64,000 nucleotides of DNA from Salinivenus lutea. Its GTDB lineage: Bacteria > Bacteroidota > Rhodothermia > Rhodothermales > Salinibacteraceae. The stretch spans positions 1 through 64,000 of the forward strand of contig NCRC01000011.1 in NCBI GenBank assembly GCA_002894685.1, given 5' to 3'. The position numbers and the translations under genes were made by a program. Under the pieces are notes generated by a model that was given only the letters and a program-made list of their open reading frames with translations, searched no databases and was not told the DNA's origin. This document shows positions 32,408-40,091 of this stretch, one piece after another (positions within the stretch are counted from its first letter, which is position 1; the number at the start of each line of letters is the position of its first letter).

Positions 32408-33769
32408 ATGAGCAGGACTGAACCTGGCCCTGCCGGTCCGGACGCGAAGGGCTCTTCTGATTCGAAGGGCTCCCCCGATCCGAAGGGCTCTCCCGACTCA
32501 AAAGGCTCTGACAAGGACCCGATGGGCAGAGACGGCTCAGACGAAGAGCGGGGGCTTATTGGCCAGTTTCTGCATCAGTACGAGAATAAAAATACGAGAC
32601 GCCTCTACAGAATCGACCTTGAGAAATTCGAGCGCTTTCTGGCGGAGAGCCGCGGGACTGGGGTACATGGGGCGGGCGAGTCCGTGGAAGCGAGGAAACC
32701 GGTTGAGGCCCGACGCAAGGAAGTTTTCCAGTTTCTCCGCCGAGAGAGCACGTCCGTAGGCCGATCGACGCTTCGGCGCCGAGCGACGGCCCTAAAGCTT
32801 TTCTTCGATTGGCTCGAAGCCGAGGGGCACGCGGACAGCCGGCCAATCGGGAGCGACGAAAGCGTTAGCTCTCTAGTCGACACCGTTCTGGAAGAGAACC
32901 CCGGCAGGGAGGAGAGCCCCGGCAGGGAGGAGAGCCCCGGCAGGGAGGAGAGCCCCGGCAGGGAGGAGAGCCCCGGCAGGAAGGAGAGCCCCGGCAGGAA
33001 GGAGAGCCCCGGCAGGAAGGGGAACGCCAACAAGGAGGAAAGCTCCAACAGGGAAGAAGAACCGGGCGGGGAAGAAGACCCCAAGGAAGAGGACGGTCCA
33101 AGCAAGGAGGAGAATCCAAGCAAGGAGGAGAATCCAAGCAAGGAGGAGAATCCAAGCGGAACGGGAGGGCAGAGGGAAGAAAGCGGCAAGAAAAGGGCCC
33201 GCGCGTCGTCGGAAGGCCCATTGGACATTCCCCACTGGGTCCGCGCCGCGGCAGAAGAGAACGCCGAGGAAATCATCCTGGGCCTTGATGGCAAGTTCGC
33301 GCCTCTCGCCAAGGTGCCCGGCGCTGTCCTCCAGGGTTTATCAGAGCTTACGAAATGGACGGGCAACCCCTACTGGTACAATTACATCCGTTTGACTTCC
33401 GGGGACGAAGACCTCACGGTACAGATCGAACAAAGCCAGGACCCTCTCCGAATTGAGGTCCGGATTGAGCACGACGTGATCCAGCGCATCGCCAGGCGCG
33501 GGCCTGATTCGCTCCGCTCCTACCACACAGTTCCTAAGCGGGCCCTTTGGTACTTTCGGGGTCGGGGATGGAGCATGCCCCGTGCGCCATACAAGCTGGT
33601 GGGGTTTTCCCACGCGGGAGGAGTGTCGGAGACCGATCCGACCTGGACGAGCACATCTTCCGACTTGACCGGTGCTCAATTCCAGGCGGCGATCGAAGTG
33701 ACGAGCGCCCTCACGAAGGCGTTCGGAATAGAAAAAGAGGAGAAGGTGCTCATCAGCCTCGGCCCGTGA
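32408..33769 (+). CDS. Recombinase core-binding domain joined to acidic repeats and an unknown C-terminal domain
   Basis: A 453-residue acidic protein, start MSRTEPGPAGPD. Residues 10-32 are a short S-D-x-K-G repeat. Residues about 45-140 match the SAM-like core-binding domain of tyrosine recombinases (GLIGQFLHQYENKNTRRLYR, IDLEKFERFLAES, STLRRRATALKLFFDWLEAE). No catalytic R-H-R-Y domain follows. Instead there are tandem E-S-P-G-R-E and N-P-S-K-E-E repeats (about 162-252) and a 170-residue C-terminal domain (IPHWVRAAAEENAEEIILGL, FGIEKEEKVLISLGP) that I do not recognise. It may bind specific DNA, for instance the repeats at 34.1-34.3 kb. Confidence 0.7.
   Translation: MSRTEPGPAGPDAKGSSDSKGSPDPKGSPDSKGSDKDPMGRDGSDEERGLIGQFLHQYENKNTRRLYRIDLEKFERFLAESRGTGVHGAGESVEARKPVEARRKEVFQFLRRESTSVGRSTLRRRATALKLFFDWLEAEGHADSRPIGSDESVSSLVDTVLEENPGREESPGREESPGREESPGREESPGRKESPGRKESPGRKGNANKEESSNREEEPGGEEDPKEEDGPSKEENPSKEENPSKEENPSGTGGQREESGKKRARASSEGPLDIPHWVRAAAEENAEEIILGLDGKFAPLAKVPGAVLQGLSELTKWTGNPYWYNYIRLTSGDEDLTVQIEQSQDPLRIEVRIEHDVIQRIARRGPDSLRSYHTVPKRALWYFRGRGWSMPRAPYKLVGFSHAGGVSETDPTWTSTSSDLTGAQFQAAIEVTSALTKAFGIEKEEKVLISLGP
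32898..33164 (+). repeat. In-frame tandem repeats in the linker
   Basis: About seven 18-base units of the form AGCCCCGGCAGGGAGGAG (encoding S-P-G-R-E-E or S-P-G-R-K-E) occupy 32898-33010. Three 18-base units encoding N-P-S-K-E-E follow at about 33106-33160. Several units are identical at DNA level, pointing to recent expansion. Confidence 0.85.
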
Positions 33770-33974
33770 AAGTCGGGCTGAAGCTAGGGACTGAGCGCTG
33801 GGATGCCCCTGATGAGCATCTTTGGTTTCCAGATGCCCCTGAGCCCCTCGGGCCGCAGAGCTCCTCAGAAATGCTCAAAACCGTTCAAGTGCAGGGGTGG
33901 TAGGGGTAAGTGAGGTCACCCCTGATCACCCGTCGCTGTCAATTTATGGCGATACATGGTGGTGAACATCGGTG

Positions 33975-34060
33975 TGTCCCGGTATGCGTATATATGAATA
34001 GGATTATGCATAATATTGCATACGAGTATGCATACGGAGGGCTGTCCCGGGTGCATACTG
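33975..34060. other. AT-rich block with TATGCATA-type palindromes
   Basis: A low-GC stretch with GTATGCGTATATATG, TTATGCATAATATTGCATAC and GTATGCATAC, rich in GTATGC/GCATAC inverted pairs. It is bracketed by two copies of TGTCCCGG (near 33975 and 34052). In a GC-rich genome this looks like a DNA-unwinding element next to the iterons. Confidence 0.5.
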
Positions 34061-34093
34061 GGGTGAGCCATTATGAGTACGGGAGCCCCACTC

Positions 34094-34319
34094 TGTTATC
34101 AGCGTCGTGACTCGGCCTTTTGCCCCGCTTTGTTATCAGTTTTGTTATCAGTTCTTGGGCACAAGGCCCCCCGTCGTAGCCACGAGGCCCCCACCAATCT
34201 CCCGTCTATCGCCTCTAGGGGGGGAGCCCCTCCCCCTGAAATGAGAAGGCCCCCTTGGCGACGGGGGATACCAGTGATAACAAAGCCGGGTGATAACAAA
34301 GCCGGGTGAGGTGATAACA
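34094..34319. repeat. Iteron-like array of TGTTATCA in opposed orientation
   Basis: TGTTATCA occurs at 34094-34101, 34131-34138 and 34143-34150. Its complement TGATAACA occurs at 34275-34282, 34291-34298 and 34312-34319. The two inner right-hand copies lie in a 16-base direct repeat (GTGATAACAAAGCCGG). The cluster sits about 280 bases before the D5-type helicase gene. Arrays of this kind are typical of replication origins and of RepA-type binding sites. Confidence 0.65.
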
Positions 34320-34461
34320 CTTTCCCGTGATGAACTTAGCCTGTGACGAAAGCCAGTGCGTTACGCCTGAGGATTACGGTGGAGGTGGTCGGCTATTACA
34401 CCGTGGGGCGGTTATTCAAGTTGCTCCTCGCAAAACCAGACCTCTACGGAGCGTTTTGCTT

Positions 34462-34490
34462 TTCTTCTTAGACATTAAAGGCGGTATAAT
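34462..34490 (+). promoter_or_regulatory. Promoter candidate for the D5-type helicase gene
   Basis: A perfect -10 TATAAT at 34485-34490 is preceded by TTCTTC at 34462-34467 with a 17-base spacer. It leaves a leader of about 105 bases before the start at 34603. Confidence 0.5.
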
Positions 34491-34602
34491 ATGTACTGTA
34501 TAAGCGTAATATGATGCCGAAACTTTCTCGGCAAGAATAGATGTATTTTGGGCGTATATTGTATGTCGTTCCGTCCACCCCAAAGTTGTTTTGTCGTGTG
34601 CC

Positions 34603-36315
34603 ATGAGCGACCCGCCCCCACCCGAAGAGAAGTTTAAGGGGTACCGAGACACCTCCCAACCGGACACCTCGTGGAGAGGCCCCTTTCGCCCAGACCCGCC
34701 TAGAGAGAGGCGCGTCGCTGGCGGGAGAGGTCCAGCTCCCGACCTGGTAGGAGCAGACACGGAGGGCACTTGGGAGAAAAGAAGCACTCGTGAGCAGGAA
34801 CGGGCCCAGGGGCAGGAGGGATCTTCTGAAGAAGGCTCCGCGGAGGAGGGTACTGAAGAAAAAGACACTGAAGAAGAGGATGCTGAAGAGGAGGGGAGTT
34901 CCTGGGAGAAGGTCCGCCAACTGTACAACGACGGAGACCGAGGAGAGGCTCGCCTGCTGGCCGCCCGGCGGGCACGATCTGAACGCACGTTTGCGACCCC
35001 GCGCCATTCGGAGCAGCTTCACGTGCTTGATCCGAAGACGATGACGTACGGCCCCGGCGGTAAGCAAGCACTCAAGGAGCTACTCGTCTCCAGGCTGGGT
35101 CCTCATTACTCCCGACGGGAGGCCCGGGAGATCGTGGCCCGGATTCGGGCCGAGACGTATGTCGAGGGACTCGGTTCGCCCGAGGCCATTCCGCTCCAGA
35201 ACGGGGATCTGACGCTTCAAGGCGTCCTATCGCTTGGAGATAACCTATCGGCTAGAGATAGTCAGCCGTCCCGGAACGGCCTGCTCTCGGGGCTTCTACA
35301 CATGGCCAAGCCCAGCGCCGAGCGGCGCTTCCTGGCGCGCTCCGGCGCCCGGTGGGACCCGAAGGCACAGTGCCCTGCTCTTGAGGATTTTCTCTGCGAG
35401 GCCGTTCCAGTCGAGGCCGACCGGCGAGTCCTGCAGGAGTACCTTGGCTACTGTCTAATGCACTGGGCTCGGCCTTACCCCAAGGTTCTGCTCCTCGCCG
35501 GACCGGAGGGCAGCGGGCGGGCGCTGTTCCTGCGGGCCGTCTCTGCGGTAATCCCATGGGTTTCGTCATTACCGCCCAAGCGTCTCGCCCGGAAGAAGAC
35601 CCAGTCCGTAGGGGATCCTGCAGCTCCTGGGCCGTGGGTGAATGCCAAAATGGGCGTTTCCGCCGAGGCTCTAACTGAACTACCTGTCCTGAACGGGCGC
35701 GCCGGCGGAGTACCGGCCGGGGGAGCCGGGCAGGCGCCTGCGCCTCATCGGGTAACCAACGCCTCGGCTGCTAGGGGTCGGGCCCCTAAGCACATCTACG
35801 CTACGTCGGGCCTTTCGCCTCTCGCCGCCGGGGACCGTTTCTTCCGGCGGGTCCTGCTGGTTTCCTTTCCGGAGACGCTTTCGCCAAAAGAGCTTTCTGG
35901 AAAGGAGCTTCCGGGAAAGAGCGCCCCAGCACTTGCGGGGCGCTTCGAGGCCGAGCGGGACGGGATCCTCCAGTGGGCCGCCAAGGGCCTGCGGCGCCTG
36001 CTCCGCGGCGGAGGGTTTTCTTCCAGCCGATCGGCAGAGGCGACCCGTGAGCGGTGGGAGTCCCTGTCCGGACCCATCGGCCGTTTTAAGGCAGCTCTCC
36101 TGGAGGTGACCGGCCAGCCGGACGACGTGGTCGTAAAAGAAGAGCTGTACTCGCGCTACCGGGAGTTCTGCCGGAAGGAGGGCGTCCAGGCCGAGACCAA
36201 AGGCGCGCTGACGCGGATCCTCACGGAGGATCCGATGATCACAGATGCGAAGCGCGTTCCCGAGCCGGGCGGAAGCCAGGTCCGCTGCTACGTCGGCGTG
36301 GGGCTAAAACACTAA
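34603..36315 (+). CDS. D5-type (phage/plasmid primase-associated) helicase with degenerate Walker A
   Basis: A 570-residue protein. Residues 1-110 are an acidic, repetitive tail (E-E-G-S/T-E-E-K-D). A D5_N-like domain follows (EAIPLQNGDLTLQGVLSL, CPALEDFLCEAVPVEADRRV), then the SF3-helicase region KVLLLAGPEGSGRALFLRAV, where the usual GxxGxGK[ST] has become GPEGSGRA. Sensor and arginine-finger parts are kept (KHIYATSGLSPL, DRFFRRVLLVSFP). The C-terminal winged helix is VKEELYSRYREFCRKEGVQA. No AEP primase domain is present. Plasmid or virus replication is the likely role, with the ATPase weakened or lost. Confidence 0.75.
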   Translation: MSDPPPPEEKFKGYRDTSQPDTSWRGPFRPDPPRERRVAGGRGPAPDLVGADTEGTWEKRSTREQERAQGQEGSSEEGSAEEGTEEKDTEEEDAEEEGSSWEKVRQLYNDGDRGEARLLAARRARSERTFATPRHSEQLHVLDPKTMTYGPGGKQALKELLVSRLGPHYSRREAREIVARIRAETYVEGLGSPEAIPLQNGDLTLQGVLSLGDNLSARDSQPSRNGLLSGLLHMAKPSAERRFLARSGARWDPKAQCPALEDFLCEAVPVEADRRVLQEYLGYCLMHWARPYPKVLLLAGPEGSGRALFLRAVSAVIPWVSSLPPKRLARKKTQSVGDPAAPGPWVNAKMGVSAEALTELPVLNGRAGGVPAGGAGQAPAPHRVTNASAARGRAPKHIYATSGLSPLAAGDRFFRRVLLVSFPETLSPKELSGKELPGKSAPALAGRFEAERDGILQWAAKGLRRLLRGGGFSSSRSAEATRERWESLSGPIGRFKAALLEVTGQPDDVVVKEELYSRYREFCRKEGVQAETKGALTRILTEDPMITDAKRVPEPGGSQVRCYVGVGLKH

Positions 36316-36677
36316 AAGTGCCTGACCCCAAGAAAGCTGAGCATCAGGAAAGCGGATCCACGAGGCCCCCCCCCGAGGGACCGACTCCACGAGGGAGACA
36401 AGAGCTTTCTACTTGGACAAGCTGAACGCTGGAAGGTCTCAAGCCAGACTCTAATGCTGTCGCTACGGCCAACTGCCGCTCCTTGCGACTACGCAGACAG
36501 CTATCCCAACTATCCGGGGGGCTCCCGGGCGCGCCGCACGTTCACTCCATCCTGAGCGCCTACTGTACGGCCATGAAGGACTAAGTGGAGCCACTACTAA
36601 AAACGTTAGACTCCAGGGCAGCGCGTGTCTACGAGACGCACGTCTGCGAGAGACCTTCCCACATCTTTTCTCTCCCG
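36316..36677. other. Spacer holding the upstream motif of the next gene
   Basis: No gene was found. CGTTAGACT at 36604-36612 is the motif shared by the 'DPIP' family, 66-74 bases before the start at 36678. Confidence 0.45.
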
Positions 36678-37214
36678 ATGTATGTCCCCGACCACGACTT
36701 TGTCGATCGTCCCATCCCAATTCCAGAGACTCGCGAAGAGGCCCGTGTGCTGCTCCTCATGATACGCTTTGGGTCGGCGCCGGAGGTGCCGGACAACCCC
36801 GCGCCCGTCCGCTTGAAGGCGCCACAGGAGGAGTTCACTACAGGTCCCGGGAAGGCGGTGAAGGACAAGCCTTCTTCAAGCCACAGGGCGACTGTCCCTA
36901 ACAAGCCCATGCTGAACGACAAAGAGGCTTCTCCAAGAGACGAGGGCCCGGAGGTGTCTCTCCTCCAGGTCGTCGGTGCGGTCCGCAACGAGCTCGAAAA
37001 GCGCATCGCCAGTCTGAAGGCTCTTCAGGCTCGTCTCCAGCATCGGGGTCCGCTTGAGGGGAGTACTTCAGCGGGGTCCAATAAAGCAACTGAAGAGCCG
37101 ATTGAGGAGAGGTCGCTTTCACCAACCGCACATGCCCGAAAGGTCGCCGCTGACCTTGAGACGTACGCCACCGCGCTACGGAACTTGAGCGAACAGGAGG
37201 CTCTCGGCTCTTAA
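36678..37214 (+). CDS. 'DPIP' family protein, copy b (long form)
   Basis: A 178-residue protein starting MYVPDHDFVDRPIPIPETRE. The first 35 residues match the short family members at 38616 and 43985 (M-x-V-P-[DE]-H ... I-P-[IM]-P ... R-V-L-L-L). The last 70 residues (EVSLLQVVGAVRNELEKRIA, HARKVAADLETYATALRNLS) match the C-terminus of the protein at 40509-40847 (HVRKIAADLEMCATALRETA). It therefore joins the two modules. The start at 36678 is chosen by that similarity, not the upstream ATG at 36585. Function unknown; the tail looks helical or coiled-coil. Confidence 0.6.
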   Translation: MYVPDHDFVDRPIPIPETREEARVLLLMIRFGSAPEVPDNPAPVRLKAPQEEFTTGPGKAVKDKPSSSHRATVPNKPMLNDKEASPRDEGPEVSLLQVVGAVRNELEKRIASLKALQARLQHRGPLEGSTSAGSNKATEEPIEERSLSPTAHARKVAADLETYATALRNLSEQEALGS

Positions 37215-37313
37215 TATAGATCATTCGAGTGCCCCACCCCTAAACCGTGTAGGAAGCCGCCTGAGGTGATTTTCAAATACCCAACTCACCCTCTCAGCGT
37301 AGACCTTATGACT

Positions 37314-37553
37314 ATGACAAACCTGACCGTCAAGGACCTGCCAGACGCCCTCCACGAAAAGCTGAAATCCCGGGCGCACGCCAATCGTCGCTTGTTCGCT
37401 TCGGAGGTGACGATTCTTTTGGAGCGGACCCTCGGGGAGCGCGCCACTTCTGAGGAGGATCTGCTCGAACGGGCCAATCGGCTCCGAGAGCAGACCCCGA
37501 CCCGCCTTACTGAGGGAAAGCGTCAAGAGGCCGTCTGGCGAGGCCCTGCATAA
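37314..37553 (+). CDS. FitA-like ribbon-helix-helix antitoxin, no visible toxin
   Basis: A 79-residue protein. MTNLTVKDLPDALHEKLKSR and AHANRRLFASEVTILLERTL match the Arc/RHH fold of FitA-type antitoxins (usual form 'ANRRSLNSEVxxLLERAL'). FitA pairs with a PIN-domain toxin in the next gene, but downstream only an integrase tail is found. It may be an orphan that protects against a toxin elsewhere, or a lone repressor. The start at 37314 was chosen to match the family; 37308 is equally possible. Confidence 0.75.
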   Translation: MTNLTVKDLPDALHEKLKSRAHANRRLFASEVTILLERTLGERATSEEDLLERANRLREQTPTRLTEGKRQEAVWRGPA

Positions 37554-37676
37554 CAGGCTACTCGTGGCTTTCTCTGCTCACGGCCTCACGGAAGACTTGG
37601 TCAAGGTCGAAGCCATGACGTGGCTCCGATAGATCGCCGGGTCTACCTTACACAGGGCGCCTTTAACGGCGTATAG

Positions 37677-37787
37677 CTCAGCGGGCTCATGAAGCAGGCC
37701 GGACACGCCGATCCCAGGACCACGGCCAGCTACGTCGAGGACGCGAAACGCATGGAGACGAACACGAGCTGGGATCTGGGTCTGTAG
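37677..37787 (+). pseudogene. Tyrosine recombinase C-terminal relic
   Basis: After a stop codon at 37674-37676 the frame reads LSGLMKQAGHADPRTTASYV and EDAKRMETNTSWDLGL. G-H-A-D-x-R-T-T-x-x-Y is the C-terminal active-site box of phage-type integrases, with the nucleophile Tyr in SYVE. Nothing upstream resembles the rest of the enzyme, so only about 36 residues remain. It marks an old site-specific integration event in the island. Confidence 0.65.
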
Positions 37788-37898
37788 CAGAGAAGAACCA
37801 CCCCATCGCAAACGGACCGTGTAGACATAGAATAAGTCCGGTGGGAAGCCGACCCTTCTAAATCGCTCAGCCGCAAGGACTAGGAGTTCCGTAAAGCC

Positions 37899-38165
37899 CT
37901 AAGTTACGAGCTCTATCCCGTCAACCATCACCGCGCTGAAGGAGGCGATGTAGCCGCAGTTTTCGCATGCGGCCTGAATTAATGGTGCTCCTTTACTATC
38001 GAGCGGCCTTCCATTGCGGGAGATCGCTGGCGTGATTGTCAGCGTCTTGTTAACCGTGAAATCAGTACTGCGACATGCGGGGCACCCTTTGTACAAAAAG
38101 TCCGTGTTCTCACGAAAGTGGCGTTCCGCCGCAGCCTGCTCGGCATCCGTGAGCTCTTCATTCAT
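37899..38165 (-). CDS. Small zinc-ribbon protein
   Basis: An 88-residue protein starting MNEELTDAEQAAAERHFREN. Two Cys pairs (CPAC near residue 29 and CENC near 69) can form a zinc ribbon. The C-terminus (GYIASFSAVMVDGIELV) is beta-rich. The small-RNA element at 38214 lies directly upstream on the same strand, so the gene may be read from that promoter when the hairpin is bypassed. Reminiscent of phage or plasmid zinc-finger proteins; function unknown. Confidence 0.65.
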   Translation of the reverse strand: MNEELTDAEQAAAERHFRENTDFLYKGCPACRSTDFTVNKTLTITPAISRNGRPLDSKGAPLIQAACENCGYIASFSAVMVDGIELVT

Positions 38166-38213
38166 ACGTCTGAAGATCCAGGTGGGGATGGAATTGCCAG
38201 GTGGGGTACAAAT

Positions 38214-38289
38214 ACAAAGAGCCCGCCGGCAGCGCTGTGGACCCTGGACGGGCGCTGAGGCGAGCTCAAAACTCCTCTTTGATACTGGA
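38214..38289 (-). ncRNA. Small terminator-ended RNA, copy 1
   Basis: A minus-strand promoter (TTGACA at 38321-38326, 19-base spacer, TATATT at 38296-38301) would start an RNA near 38289. Its 3' end is a two-part hairpin: GCTCGCC/GGCGGGC arms at 38259-38265 and 38221-38227 and an inner CAGCGC/GCGCTG pair, then TCTTTGTATTT. Copy 2 at 43776 has the same promoter spacing and stem with changed loop bases. It could be a free small RNA, or a leader with an attenuator for the zinc-ribbon gene 50 bases downstream. Confidence 0.6.
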
Positions 38290-38295
38290 CTTACT

Positions 38296-38326
38296 AATAT
38301 AGCAAAATTGCCCCCCGGGTTGTCAA
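38296..38326 (-). promoter_or_regulatory. Promoter of small RNA copy 1
   Basis: TTGACA is a perfect -35 and TATATT a good -10. The 19-base spacer is long but identical in copy 2, which argues that it is used. Confidence 0.6.
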
Positions 38327-38422
38327 GAAGTGGGCGTAAAGAACCTGCGACGAAAGGGTTAGATTGGGACGGCCAGCTGTGTCTGTCCAGCCCACTTCGA
38401 CCACGGGGCTCCATCTGGACCC

Positions 38423-38550
38423 ATGCACGTCCCTGAGCACGCCGACATTCTCCCCGACGGTGTTGCCCCCACATGCCGGATTCGCGTAAGGAGGCCAGAA
38501 TCTTGGCGCCACTCTTAGGCGCTGGCATTTATCCAAGGCTGAAGGGGTGA
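38423..38550 (+). pseudogene. 'DPIP' family protein, copy c, frameshifted
   Basis: The frame reads MHVPEHADILPDGVAP, then departs. The next frame gives HMPDSRKEARILAPLLGAGI and stops at 38550, restoring the family's second half (compare MPDSERERVILLLRLGAD in copy e). One lost base in the CCCCC run near 38465 explains it. It faces away from small-RNA copy 1, exactly as copy e faces away from small-RNA copy 2. Confidence 0.7.
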
Positions 38551-38615
38551 GGGGCAGACCTGGGAGGCCCCTCGGTCCACTCATTGATCCAGCGGTTTCG
38601 AATGGGCATCTGATG

Positions 38616-38786
38616 CTATGCGCCTTCGTGATTGGACCCTTGGTGGGGAGGAGGCACGTCTCCGTGTTTGCGCTCGTCCTTCAACAGCATTCGGACCAGC
38701 AGTTCGAATGCCTCAAGGTTGGTTTCAGGCAGAGGGATAGGATCAACGCCCCCGGGAAGAAGCTCCTTGTGATCGGGTCGCCTCAC
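38616..38786 (-). CDS. 'DPIP' family protein, copy d
   Basis: A 56-residue protein if the GTG at 38786 is used: RRPDHKELLPGGVDPIPLPE, then TNLEAFELLVRMLLKDERKH. It shares P-D-H-x-x-L-L-P-x-x-V-D-P-I-P with the other copies. The ATG of the longer frame (38831) is less likely because similarity begins only after the GTG. A CGTTAGACT motif lies about 65 bases upstream, as in copies b and e. Confidence 0.55.
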   Translation of the reverse strand: MRRPDHKELLPGGVDPIPLPETNLEAFELLVRMLLKDERKHGDVPPPHQGSNHEGA

Positions 38787-38831
38787 GGCGCAAGCTGAGA
38801 CAATTCGCCTGGAAATGCACCCGGTGGACAA

Positions 38832-39008
38832 CTGAGAGGAAAAAGTCTAACGTTACGATCGGTCAACGCAACTGTCACGACGTACCGGGCGCGTACTGAC
38901 TGTCCTTGGCGGAAAGAGCCGACGACCCCCGTTCCAATATCTCACGACGTGTGGAGCTCACCGTGAAGGAGTTCACCCCGGAGAGTGTCAGCAAACGTGT
39001 CATATAAA
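38832..39008. other. Spacer with the conserved upstream motif of copy d
   Basis: Contains AGTCTAACG (38845-38853), the complement of the family's CGTTAGACT motif, on the minus strand upstream of the gene at 38616. No gene was found. Confidence 0.4.
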
Positions 39009-39050
39009 AGACCGCCGAGCGGGATTTGTCCGCTCGGCGGTCTGATTTTT
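39009..39050. terminator. Strong hairpin terminator after the fasciclin gene
   Basis: AGACCGCCGAGCGG pairs perfectly with CCGCTCGGCGGTCT around a 7-base loop. On the minus strand it is followed by TTTTATATG and on the plus strand by GATTTTT, so it can act in both directions. Confidence 0.85.
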
Positions 39051-39115
39051 GGAAGCTACTACGGCCGGCGTACCGACCGTTGAGCCCCTTGCTTCTTTCT
39101 TCTACGGACGGATTT

Positions 39116-39544
39116 CTATGGGAAGAGGACACGGTCGATCACGTGAACGACCCCGTTCTCCGCTTCCAGGTCCGTCTGTCGGATCGTGGCATTGCCGATC
39201 CGAACCTGATCGCCCTTCGCCCGAATCTGCACCGTCGTGCCGCTCATCGGTCTGATTTTGGTTTTCCTTGCTACCTCCGATGACGTCTCCCGACCCTTTA
39301 CTACGTGGCGCTTCAGAAGCGCCTGTAGCTTCTCCTTGTTCTCGGGCTTCAGAAGATCCTCAAGGTTGCCTTTCGGCAGTTTCTCAAAGGCATCGTTCGT
39401 GGGGGCAAACACTGTGAACGGTCCTTTTCCCTTCAGCGTGTCGACGAGATCGCTAACCTTGAGGGCACGGACGAGCGTCGAGAAGTTCTTGTCGTTTGCG
39501 GCGACGTCAACGATGGTCGTCGCTTTTGTGGTTTGGGTAGACAT
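39116..39544 (-). CDS. Fasciclin (FAS1) domain protein
   Basis: A 142-residue single FAS1 domain. TTIVDVAANDKNFSTLVRAL, GPFTVFAPTNDAFEKLPKGN, LLKRHVVKGR and VIDRVLFP are the H1 and H2 conserved boxes in order. No signal peptide is visible with the chosen start (39544, MSTQTTKATT); the longer frame upstream is basic but not a good signal either. FAS1 proteins mediate adhesion or stress responses and are common in halophiles. It is followed by a strong terminator, so it is monocistronic. Confidence 0.93.
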   Translation of the reverse strand: MSTQTTKATTIVDVAANDKNFSTLVRALKVSDLVDTLKGKGPFTVFAPTNDAFEKLPKGNLEDLLKPENKEKLQALLKRHVVKGRETSSEVARKTKIRPMSGTTVQIRAKGDQVRIGNATIRQTDLEAENGVVHVIDRVLFP

Positions 39545-40091
39545 GAGTCTTTTAGGTGCTGCTATGGGAATTGAATGAGACCGGCGATTCGCCAGCAAGG
39601 GCGGGTTCTCCCGGTGGGTCCAAGGTACAATCAGGCCCGCCGAGCCCGTGATCTTTAGCGAGGAGTCGCCACAGCACCAGAAGTGAAGTCACTCCCCTTC
39701 CAACAGAGCCTCTCCTCGTGCCTGTCCCCGTCTGACGATTTCTTCGAGGAGGAAGAGTAAGAAGCCTCCCTCAGAACGCATAGATTGCGTAAGGGAGGAG
39801 GCAGTGATGTTCGTCCGACCCTAATTCCTCCTCATGGTGCGGGTGGTAGCCCCCTGTTAAGCACCAGAGAACAATCTCGGCGTCCTGTCTGGGTGTGGTC
39901 ATCAGGGGCATAGCGAGGAACATTGTGACATTGACTTTCTTTCGACCTTTCGTATTTTTAGGTGTATTAGTCCTTCAGACATAAGAGTAAACTTCATTTT
40001 TTCGGTAGGAGTACGATGTGGGAGCCCATTCTTTCACTTCTGGGCTTCCCCATATTCCCGTCAGATCCGTTAGATTGATGTCTCGACACCC
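39545..40091. other. Non-coding region with a hairpin
   Basis: About 550 bases with no gene. CTCCCT at 39766-39771 pairs with AGGGAG at 39792-39797, with an inner CGCA/TGCG pair. No T-run follows. The last 130 bases before 40092 are AT-rich and probably carry the promoter of the receiver gene. Confidence 0.45.

Larger units (their letters stand above)
33770..34602. other. Large gene-free region with origin-like features
   Basis: More than 800 bases without a credible gene. It contains the AT-rich palindromic block (33975-34060), six TGTTATCA/TGATAACA sites (34094-34319) and a TATAAT promoter (34485). Stop codons are frequent in all frames outside the repeats. Confidence 0.6.

Noticed and set aside
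32890-33170. CRISPR array
   Set aside because: The 18-base repeats are contiguous and in frame with a protein; there are no spacers.
37660-37730. tRNA-like start (GGCGTATAGCTCAGCGGG)
   Set aside because: The D-arm resemblance is not followed by anticodon and T arms; the stretch is better explained by the integrase relic.
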